From assembly GCA_017506865.1 (NCBI GenBank), contig JAFCMP010000537.1, positions 600,541 through 664,540 of the forward strand: a DNA stretch of 64,000 nucleotides, read 5' to 3'. Position numbers and translations under genes: made by a program. Positions within the stretch are counted from its first letter, which is position 1. Each line of letters starts with the position of its first letter. Positions 55,306 to 64,000 of this stretch are shown piece after piece. Under the pieces are notes generated by a model that had not been told where the DNA came from, did no database searches, and was given only the letters and a program-made list of their open reading frames with translations. The stretch comes from Tribonema minus (Eukaryota > Sar > Xanthophyceae > Tribonematales > Tribonemataceae).

Positions 55306-56545
55306 CTAGCGTGATCCCCAGCCCTTGGCCAGCGACGGGTCGTCTTCCTCCGCGTGCGTGCACCACAGCTGGCTCGGTATGTGCTTGTGGGGAGCAACCG
55401 GTCGCCGCTGCGGAGCGGAACGCGCGAGGGGCGACACGCGACATCACATGAAAACGATGATTCAAAATCATGAATAATCACATGAATGATGGGGCGCAAT
55501 GCAAGAGTCGTACTTTTTAAATGCAGCACTGAAGTTTCATTGCAGTGTTCCACTGTTGCACTGGCATGGCAAACGCAGCTGGCATGACAAGCGAACGACA
55601 CCAACGCATGTACTTCAAGAAGCATGTATGCAATGTGTGGTACACGCATCCACGACGTTGTGGAGTGTCAGTGTCAGCGCCAGGTCCACATACATGTTGA
55701 CATGGCGCTGTGTTGAGTTAACACTGCGTGCCGTGCATACGGCGGCACCACTTGCAAAGGCTCAGTGGAAATCATCCGTATTGTGGGTTCCACAACGATG
55801 CTGAGGAGGACATGAGCATCGGCAGTTGGAGGGCACCGCATTGCATGGAGGCAGGCTACTGTCATTATGTGAAGGCACGTTGTCAGCGCGTTGAATCTAC
55901 ACGGCCGATAGCTTTGAGCATGAATGCAATTCAGTGGCTACAGCACTTGGAATTCAACTCATGCTTCTGCCAATCACCAGCTGCAAACCCATTCAGGCGT
56001 AGCGGGATGAGAGATGGATATATTGGAAAGCTAGGTCCTGTCAGCACAGCAATTTTAGAGCTGCTGCTGAAGTGATGAGCTTCTAGCTTATCAGCTGCCT
56101 TGAAAGCCTAGCGGCGCTCACATCCAGAAACAGTCGCTGCAGTGTAGGTTCTGCACCTCTGCGTGATTGGATATCAACTTGCTCCTCAAGAAATCTGCAT
56201 CACTGAAACTCACCTCCAGCTGCCGAGACAGGTTGAATACCGCCAGATTGAGCAACGCTATAGCCCCAAACGCCACCGCCGTGTTCCGTTGCCAGGCCTG
56301 CCAGCACGCGAAGTCGAACTTGAGTCTGTGCGATCTGGGTATGATAGTGCGATTGCCTGCTGCAAGTAGTCGAATTGAGCAATACATGCTGCGCAAATCA
56401 ATGCAGCAGCTGTCAAGCTTTGCTATTTGCGTCTGAACTGATAGGTCTGATTCGGGAATCGCAGGCTCACCGTGGGCTGATTCCACCAGCCGCCCGCCGG
56501 GGACCAGACATACTTAGGGTAGTGGAATTTCCTGCCGCCACCCAT
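55306..56545 (-). CDS. Small mitochondrial respiratory (probable complex I accessory) subunit, 3 exons
   Basis: Minus-strand exons 56545-56471, 56297-56214 and 55407-55306, all in phase 0 with GT/AG borders, give 86 aa. It starts MGGGRKFHYPKYVWSPAGGW. Exon 2 encodes WQRNTAVAFGAIALLNLAVF, a single membrane segment, and exon 3 RRPVAPHKHIPSQLWCTHA and EEDDPSL. From memory of green-lineage small NADH-dehydrogenase accessory proteins, the GGWW / W-x-RNT / RRP-x-x-P / IPSQ-x-WC / EDDP pattern is characteristic, but I cannot give the exact subunit name. Its position divergent from NDUFS5 supports a complex I role. The reading is firm; the product name is less so. Confidence 0.72.
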
Positions 56546-56668
56546 GGTGTTTGTTTTCTCTTTACTTTTTCTTGTCACACACGGAGTTGAAGTTTTCAAA
56601 GTGAAGTTGGGTCTTTTTTTTTCAGGCAAAGGGGCAGAGCTGCCTGCTGTGAGCGCAGGAGGGGCAGC
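56546..56668. promoter_or_regulatory. Bidirectional promoter region of two mitochondrial respiratory genes
   Basis: Only 123 bp separate the two start codons, so both 5' UTRs and the shared promoter must lie here. It contains GGAGTTGAAGTTTTCAAAGT, GAAGTTGGG and a T9 run. No TATA box is evident. Confidence 0.6.
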
Positions 56669-57860
56669 ATGTCATCAGGCTTTGGCGTTCGAGGCGGAGT
56701 GGGCCGGTGCTACCCCATCTTCAGCGCCTTGAACCAGTGCATCGTAAGTGCACGTGCCTGAGATGTGTCGTGCCAGCTTGGTGGGCTACCGCTATATGCA
56801 ATGCGGGTTGGGGACCACCTGTCGTATTGGTTCATCCCTACACTTCATTTTTGCACATCGCATGATGCAATTTACGGCAAGAGGAACAGCATGAGCCATT
56901 CGCTTCCCTACTTTCAAACACTTCACACTTGGGGCTTTCATCACGTCAGATGAGGCCATTATCCCTTTGGCACATGTATGTAGCAGCCCCCTATATAAGT
57001 GCAAACCGGCAGCTACAATGCATTGCTGCTTGCTCCTATTTTGGCAGGCACAAGCCGACAATCGCGAGGACTGCTCGGACTTCAGGGACGATTACTTTGA
57101 GTGCTTGCACCACTTCAAAGAGGTCAGTGCACGGGACTCATTCAGTCATCTGAACCGACATCTCCCTACAAACAAGTGGTGCACAATTGCTGTATTTTGG
57201 CTGCATACCGTTCGTCTTATTATATGCATCAGTTGTGCATCAGATGTGCAGTTGGCAGGGACAGTACAGGAAACACGAGCAGCCAAGCAGCACATTTGCT
57301 GGCATTGCTTTCGAGCCTATGCGTGCCACAGCACAGAAGCCACCTGCGTGTTCGTGTGAGGGCGGGTTTCGTGCACACAAGCTCAATTCTTGAGTTAGGA
57401 CTGAGCGTCCATTGACTGGGCAAGACATGCATTGAGAGTCCGGTCTGCGGCTGCACCGGGCGCATAATAGGTTCATGTGTGTGTGCACAGAAAAGGTTCA
57501 TGCGTGCAGCCGCGAAGCAACCGCAGTGGGATCTTTCAAATCATTTCACTTCAAACATTGCCTCAACGCGCTTTTGCTTTAGACTAATGGCATGCATCTG
57601 GCATGCAGGTCATGCAGTAAGCTACAAGTATCAACTTCATCACTTTGACATATATGCTAGTGCGGCAATTGCACACAATCCAGGCCGGCGAGCAGCAGTG
57701 GTGCGGCGGACGGCTCACTACGACAGCTGTTTCTGGTGTGTGTGTCTTTGCTTGTGACCTCCCTGCGCAGTTCCAACGGGCCAAGGTCATCAATGAGCAG
57801 CAGGCAAAGAATGCGGAGATCTTGAAACACAACAACAACGGGGATGGGGGAGGGCACTAG
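56669..57860 (+). CDS. NDUFS5: NADH dehydrogenase iron-sulfur protein 5 (complex I 15-kDa subunit), 3 exons
   Basis: Exons 56669-56743, 57048-57122 and 57771-57860, all phase 0, encode 79 aa. It starts MSSGFGVRGGVGRCYP. Two CX9C motifs are present: C-YPIFSALNQ-C at residues 14-24 and C-SDFRDDYFE-C in exon 2, followed by LHHFKEFQRAKVINEQQAK. This twin-CX9C coiled-coil-helix fold is that of NDUFS5, imported and oxidised in the mitochondrial intermembrane space and part of the complex I membrane arm. The C-terminus is a short Asn/Gly-rich tail. The first two exons are each 75 nt. TGTAA lies 72 bp after the stop. Confidence 0.88.
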
Positions 57861-57931
57861 CATATAGGCACCGCAGCGAACGCCGGCAATATAGCGTTAG
57901 CCACAGGAAAGGCTTGGTGACAAAGAGTGAG

Positions 57932-57936
57932 TGTAA
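57932..57936 (+). promoter_or_regulatory. Possible TGTAA poly(A) signal of NDUFS5
   Basis: TGTAA is the usual polyadenylation signal in chlorophyte algae. Its place 72 bp after the stop codon suits that use, but a five-base match alone is weak. Confidence 0.35.
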
Positions 57937-59538
57937 TGAGGCGAGCGTGAAGAGAATTGGAAAGAAATTGATGTTTTTGTACAATCAGCCATTTCGTTGT
58001 GTCTGTGCATGCCTTGAGGCTGCTCATCAAAGCGCATGCATGCGCACAGCGCATCATGGCGACCGTGCATATGTGTGATGTCTGTTGCTGATGTCGGTGT
58101 GGGCGGGTGCAGCTCAGGGCTTGAATTCACTGTACTGCAACCACATGAACAGCACCCTGTCTCCCCCTTTTAAGCACGCTACATTGCCTGTGCACAGGCC
58201 TGGTGTACGATGCACGCAGTGCACGTCACGGTGTACCTCGATCCCAGGTCAAAAGCAACTAGTGCGCACTATGCAGTGGCCCGCGCCGTTTGCTGACCAC
58301 CAGCAATATGCAGCTCAGTCTTGAGTGCTTATGGCGACACACTGTCAACTGCGATGCCGATGTCTGCTTGAGTCGGGCGTGCCGCAACGGCGAAAAGCGT
58401 CATAGCCACAGTGTGAGCGGTGAGTGCCGTCACGCCTGCCTTAGTCAACGGTTCCCTCGACACCATATGCCAAAGTCATTTTGTGGCCTGTAGTGGTCCC
58501 CGGGGGTTGGCGCTGCTGAGCGCCACTTCAAGTTGGCACAGCTTGAAGTTGGCACACCTTGCCATCCGAGAAACCACCTTTCGTGAACTGCATGTCACAC
58601 TGCGCCGACGCTGCTGGCCGCATCAGACAACGGCATAGACTGGTATGGTAGCACTTGCCGATTTTCGTGACGTTGTTGTCATTTAGAACCTATAACTTGA
58701 AGTTGATGCGGTGATGAAGTTGTTTGTGGCCCCCGGCGAGATGGTGCTCAGTTGCCGAATGCACACCATGCATTAGATGCTGCCATGCTGGAGCAAGTCA
58801 CATCACCACTTGTGTGGCAGCTACAGTGCAGCGTTCATGACGAACAGCAGTGATTCCTTCCACACGTGACGCATCGGACCTGCAGCCTGATGACCAGGAG
58901 TACACTGACTGGCATTGCAGTCGAGCTGCCAACAGCATCAAAACGAAGCACTGCACCTCGGAACTGTTTGTAACTTGTATGCATGTGTGGTACCCGCATC
59001 TCTGACATTTGACACCCTATTGTGACATGTACTAGTAGCAGCTCCCTCAGCACCTCAGGTCTAGCTCCATACAAATGCAACTGCAGCTGTGCCAACAAAG
59101 GTACGCCCCTCCGCCCCCCCACCCCCTGCTCCCCTGTGGCTCCGCGGCCATCGGCTATGGGATGTCTCGCCGGAAGTTTCTCGAATCTGAACCTGCGGAC
59201 TGGTTCAAAGCAGGGGCCAGAAGGAAAGAAGGGATCACGATGTTGGTGCAACGAGAGGAACAATGATCCCAAAGCTGAAGCTGAAGCTGTACCAGGTGAT
59301 GCTCAATGATACTGGACATGGCGCTGCAACTGAAGGACTACAGCATCAAAGCAGATGTAGTAGCAGTGTGGGACTCCTGGAGAGCCCACTGTAGGAAGAA
59401 AAGCACAGGCGAAAAACACTATTTCTGAAGTACAGTATTACAAAAAAACAAATTGTAAAAACTACTTTCTAGTAGGCCTCCACGAGATGCGGATAGGTAT
59501 GTAGCTGTAGCATGTAGCACCATGGCGTAGCAGAGATC
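57937..59538. other. Gene-poor stretch between NDUFS5 and the right-hand retroelement
   Basis: Apart from the small ORF at 59075-59266, nothing could be recognised. The 5' UTR of the element at 59539 probably lies in the last few hundred bases. Confidence 0.35.
59075..59266 (+). CDS. Small ORF or terminal exon, unknown
   Basis: 63 codons from ATG to TGA. The C-terminal half (IGYGMSRRKFLESEPADWFK, then AGARRKEGITMLVQREEQ) reads like a real basic/acidic helix with G/C-ending codons, whereas the start is Gln/Pro-rich. It may be a last exon using an acceptor near 59085, or part of the retroelement's 5' region. I do not recognise the family. Confidence 0.3.
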   Translation: MQLQLCQQRYAPPPPHPLLPCGSAAIGYGMSRRKFLESEPADWFKAGARRKEGITMLVQREEQ

Positions 59539-62500
59539 ATGAAAAGAATATCATGGCGGCGGCGGGAGGCCCGTATTGCCAACTCTGAATCAGCGCAGAA
59601 ATGCAAGGAACCCGATCTAGCGTGCGCACAAGCGCAGGATATTAGCACCAGTGCTGCAGATGGCAATGGCGCTTGTCAACAGGACGATGGCACGAGTGGC
59701 AGCAGCAGAGCAACTGGAGACGGACGCGCAGCGCACAAACGCAAGAGGGTACAGAATGACGGTTGGTCAATTTCCGATCAAACAGGCGAAGGGGAGCACA
59801 CGGGCGGGCAAAGTGCAGTCAAGCGCTCTAGAACAGGTCATAACAGTCTGGAACAGCAACGTCTGATGCTAGACGACGAAGCTGGAGGTGGAGGCAGTGC
59901 GGACCCGGAGTACAAGTGCAACTTATGCGACCTCGTGGTGAAGAAGGGCATGTCGCTGCTCTCGTTACAGCAGAGGTTAAACGCCCACATCGCGGCGAAG
60001 CACCAGCGCAAACACCACAGTGGGACAGCAACAACGTTCCTGGAGCGCTCCGACCTCAGCACGTCGCACTTGCAAACCATCTACACCGAGTGTGCCTTGT
60101 GCAAAAACCTGTTTCATGCCAACAAGACATTCAGAGTGGACAGCAGCGATGCCAGCGCGGGCAAGCACTGCCGCAAATGCAGGCCTATCACTTCACCCGC
60201 TGCAGTGGCGGCAACATTGTCAACAACAGCATCAGCAGCACCGCTAGCACCTGATGCATCGACGGCAACAGCTACCACGTCGCTGCCACAGCAGCAACCG
60301 GCGTGCACACCCATCGGCAACCCCTACGCAAAGGGACCAGCGCACGCGCAGCAGGCACCTGCTGCTCAGGCTGGTGGCAGCAGCTCCTCCGGCAGCTCAA
60401 AGAGGCCGGAACGCGGGGGCAGCAGTGCTACACGAGGGGGTCGGGGTCGCAGTGGAGGGCGCGGACGTGGCAATGGAGGACGCGTTCGCAGCGGCAGCAA
60501 TGATGCAGACATCAGCAGTAGCAGAGCGACTAGCGGCAGCAGAACCGGAGGCGGCAGCAGCAGCGGTGCCGGCGGCGGCAGTGCAGCCGGTACTAAGGAC
60601 AGCGGCGCTGGCAACGGCCGCAGCAGTGATGCCAGCAGCCGCAGCGGCGGTGCTAGCAACAGCGGCAGTGGCGCGCGAACTCAAAACGGCCGCGGTGGCC
60701 GTGGCAGCGGTCGCAGCAGCGACAGCGGCGGACGAGGCTGTGGTCGTGGCGGCCGCGGCGGCGGCGGAGGGGGTCCCAGAGCGGCAGGTGCGGCGACAGC
60801 AGCGGCAGCGCCAGGCCCTGCAGGCGCAGCAGGTGGGGCAGGTGGGCTTTTCACGTGGACCATCTCAACCCCCGCAGTCGCAGCAGTGCTTGACAGCATC
60901 AGCCTCGATGAGCTGTGCAAGCTGCAGTTCGCGACAACTAGAAGCCTTGCTAGACCACGCAATCGTCGCTATGTGGGAGCTGCACTGGAGAACGCAGCAA
61001 CACATCTGTTGGCACACACAATGACGATGTTCGTCAATGCGGCGCGGGAGCCAGATTCTGCAGGGCGGGTGCAGCGACTGCAAAGATCCACGATTCTACA
61101 CCACCTCATGCCATCACTCATCACCTCCACCGATGGCGCACCTGGCATCACTCGCTCCGACAGAATCAGAATGTTGGCACGCGGTGAGCTTGACCGGTTG
61201 GTGCCAGCGCTCCTCGCACACGCGCGTGCGCACCGGCGCTGGCGCGCGCGCCAGCAAACGGAGGCAGCGATCAACGCCTACGTCCTACAGTGCATGGGCA
61301 CACGGGGGGGCTACAGCAGGCAGCGCGTTTCCTTCAGCCCAAAACGGTGGCGATACCTGATGATGACTGCTTTGCCGCCATGCAGTCCAAACACCCCCCG
61401 CTGCGCCAGGGGAACAACTCCATGAGCTATCCGGCATGGTTGATCAGCTTGTGGCGAAAGCAGCCGACATGCCAGCAGAACTCAGCCTGTTACAGGGGGA
61501 GGGAATTGAGCCAGAGACGGTTGCCAAGCTCATCCAGCGAGCAAGCCCTTACAGTGGAGCAGGCCCATCGGGGCTGCGCTACAGCCACCTGCAGGATGCG
61601 CTACGCACAAGCTGGGGACGGCATGAGTTTGCTGCTGTCCTCACACGGTGGCTTCAGACCGTTATGCGGGAGGCTGCGCGGCTGCCGGATGCCTTCTGGC
61701 AGTTGCATGGCGCGGGGCGCCTGACGCCACTTGCAGAACAACAGGAAGATGGTACAGCTAAGCAGCGGCCCATCGTTTGCGGCGAGGTGCTGCAGCGACT
61801 ATGCACTTCGGTGTACGTGGCAGACCGCAAAGACTTCCTGGCGGAGCTCCTTGAGCCAGACGGGCAGTATGGGGTAGCCGTCTCAGCAGGAGCGGAGAAA
61901 GCGGCCATGGCCGGCAAACTCGCGTATGAGCTCGGTCACTGGCAGTTCATGCTGGACCTCAAGAATGCCTTCAACATGGTGTTCGTCCTGGCGGCAGCGG
62001 AATGGGTAGCAGCACAGCTGCCGGACTTCCTCGACTACTTCATCGGCACATACGTTCGCACTCGGCCACGCCTGCTGTTCCAGCACGTTGACGGCTCCAC
62101 GCGCATCATCATGTCTCAGCGCGGGTTTAAGCAGGGGGACCCCGCGGCACCGATGCTCTTCTGCGGCGCCATTGCTCAGTGCTTGAAACGGTTCAATGAG
62201 GCGGCGGCTGCGCAGCGCGCGCGGAGGCGGATGGGGCCTACATGGACGATGCCAACGTCCGAACAGGCGCTTGCACGCTGACTCAGGATGACATACAGGC
62301 GGTGGCGCAGCTCAAACAACACTTTGCGGAGGTGGGGCTGGAGCTAACCTCACCAAGTCACGCGCGCTGCTGGCAGGGGGCATGTGGTGACAGACCACGA
62401 GCGGCAACTGCTGCAGCAGCTGGGCGTTCAGCTAGTGGGGGATACGGATGAAAATCAGAACCGTGGAGCTGTGTTGCTGGGGGTGCCGGTGGGGGGCCAC

Positions 62501-64000
62501 AGCAGCTTTGTGGACGCATGGCTGCGCAGGGAAGCGGGTGCAGGCGGGGCAGGGGCTCGATTTGCAGAGCGATGCGCGCGCCTGACATCTCCGAGGGCTA
62601 TGTTCAGGTTACTGCGCTACTGCGTGGTGCCTCGCATGACGTACTGCCTGCGCACCATTCCCACTACGCAGACAGCGCCAGCCGCAAGGAGTGGGATCGG
62701 GTCACGCAGTGGGTGCTTGAGCACTCAATGGGCCTGCAGCCACCAGGCCAGACCTGGCGCCAGTTTGATCAAAGTGGGGCCCACTTCCATCTGGCAGCGC
62801 ACGGCCCAGCCTTACAGCAAGCGCGACTCCCAACACGGCATGGCGGCCTTGGCATTACCAGCGCCTGCGACATCGCTGATGCTGCGTATGTGGCGGGCAC
62901 GTTGCAAGCGCTGCAACAGCACTCTCTGGATGGGCGGGGGTGCTGCAGCAGGCGGCTCCTCAAGCGGCTGCAGACAACGCTGCTGAGGATGCGGCAACAC
63001 AAGCGGCACCGGCAGCAGCGGCAGCAGCACCAGCACCAGCAGCATCAGCAGCGGCAACTGTTACAGCGGCAGCGGCGGTTGCCAGTGGAGGCGCGACCGC
63101 TCCGGCAGCGGCAACTGCATCAGCGGCTGGCCGCGCTTATGGCGCAGCCATTCCGGCAACACACGACGCAGCTGCCGCTGGATCAGGGGCCGCGGCGGCA
63201 GCACAGGCGGCACCAGCGGCAGCAGCAGCAGCGGCGGCGCACGGCGCAACTACTCCGGCGGCAGCAGCAGCGGCGGCAGCAGCAGCTGCTCCAGCATCAG
63301 AGGCTGCTGCAGCAGCGGCAGCACATGTTTGCACCTCAAGTGGCCTCGGCGGCATCACTAACTGCAGCATCAACAGCAGCGGCTGCGGGCATAGGCAATA
63401 CAGCTGCTACAGGCCCTACTAGCCTAAGGGCTGCTGCAGCACCTGCAACAGGAGCAGCGTCGGCAGGCGGCGCCGCAACCGTGCCGGCTGCGACAGCGGC
63501 AATGGCGGTGGCAGCGGCCAATGCGGCAGGTGCTGCACCAACACCTGCGCAGCAGCAACACCACTGGCAGCAGCAGCAACGGCAGGCGGCACAGCTGCAG
63601 CACACCAGCGACGCAGCAGCGGCAGCCGTCAATGCAGGCGCTGCGCGTTCCACACCAGCAATGCTACAAGGCGCAGCAGCGGCAGAGGTGGCGCGCCTGC
63701 CCCTCATGCGGACGATCGCCACAGCTGCCACATCTCTACGTGCAGCAACAGGTGACAAGCTGGAACATATACTGCCACCAGCGCTAACGCCACTGCAGCA
63801 GCAACCACCTACGCAGCAGCCGCCGCTGCGGCCGACAGCAGGTGGTGGCACTGGTGCGGATGCTGCTTGCGTACTTGACGCCAGTGCTCTGCAGTTGCAG
63901 TGTAGCCTGAAGCGCCCCAATCAGAGTGCGCTTGCAGATGCCGTCGCTACCGAGCTTGCAGATAAGGTGGAGGCGGACCTGCAACAGCTGCCGCAGGGCC
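59539..64000 (+). mobile_element. Non-LTR retrotransposon, frameshifted, running off the right edge
   Basis: The order is N-terminal zinc fingers, RT, long Gln/Ala-coded repeat region, then the start of the C-terminal domain (ADKVEADLQQLPQG at the edge). The last block is the exact point where the truncated copy at 42530-43560 begins, so the two are one family; that copy supplies the missing 3' end. Several frame changes make this copy inactive as read. Confidence 0.85.
59539..64000 (+). pseudogene. Non-LTR polyprotein with Zn fingers and RT, several frameshifts, 3' incomplete
   Basis: The first frame (ATG 59539 to about 61300) has C2H2-like fingers (CNLCDLVV ... HIAAKH; CALCKNLF ... CRKC) and a Ser/Gly/Arg-rich linker. 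A second frame, 61436-62235, encodes RT: PSGLRYSHLQDAL, KQRPIVCGEVLQRL, FMLDLKNAFNMV (motif A), SQRGFKQGDPAAPMLF (motif B). YMDD (motif C) follows in a third frame at about 62238, then QLLQQLGVQLVGD in the second frame again, and LPTRHGGLGITSACDIADAA from about 62650 in a frame open to the window end. The stretch 62940-63800 is a CAG/GCA-rich expansion read as Gln/Arg then Ala. Changes of frame may be mutations or indel errors. Confidence 0.75.

Noticed and set aside
57489-57535. Possible extra NDUFS5 exon (KRFMRAAAKQ)
   Set aside because: Exons 2 and 3 join directly as LHHFKE-FQRAK, which matches the family; the extra segment would break it.
62940-63422. Ala-rich 160-codon ORF
   Set aside because: It is another frame of the CAG/GCA expansion inside the retroelement; the frame that reaches the conserved C-terminal block is different.

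Overview
This is nuclear DNA of a eukaryote, most likely a flagellate green alga. It carries an intron-rich delta-tubulin gene (a basal-body triplet-microtubule tubulin), two small mitochondrial respiratory genes of plant/algal type, an ARID1/BAF250-type SWI/SNF subunit, GC-rich third codon positions, and TGTAA motifs after some stop codons. The lineage is an inference; no marker here names a species.

Layout. 1-480, 9409-10143 and 19377-20355 hold three paralogues of a Trp/Cys-rich 27-residue ankyrin-like repeat protein: the first is cut by the window edge and the third is frameshifted. An intact 1388-codon non-LTR retrotransposon ORF (RT plus a restriction-like-endonuclease-type C-terminus) lies at 5116-9282 on the minus strand. 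A DIRS-like retrotransposon (gag-like ORF, RT-RNase H, tyrosine recombinase, with frameshifts) occupies about 13.5-18.8 kb. A 13-exon ARID1/BAF250 homologue runs from 23141 to 41748; all splice phases agree and it gives 774 aa. Its introns hold a TIR element, telomere-like repeats, a retroelement 3' tail and many partial copies of its own exon edges. A 5'-truncated non-LTR copy sits at 42530-43560. Delta-tubulin (6 exons, 453 aa) covers 48064-53397. Two small mitochondrial genes are divergent from a 123-bp spacer: a 3-exon minus-strand gene (55306-56545) and NDUFS5 (56669-57860). A second, frameshifted non-LTR element of the same family as the 42.5-kb fragment starts at 59539 and runs off the right edge.

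The most unusual signal is structural. Around most exons of the ARID gene, and also in delta-tubulin and at a lone exon near 1 kb, the short stretch spanning the splice junction is tandemly repeated into the neighbouring intron. Copies of the exon's 5' edge plus acceptor lie upstream, and copies of its 3' edge plus donor lie downstream, with decaying splice sites. I found no prokaryotic features, CRISPR, rRNA or convincing tRNA.
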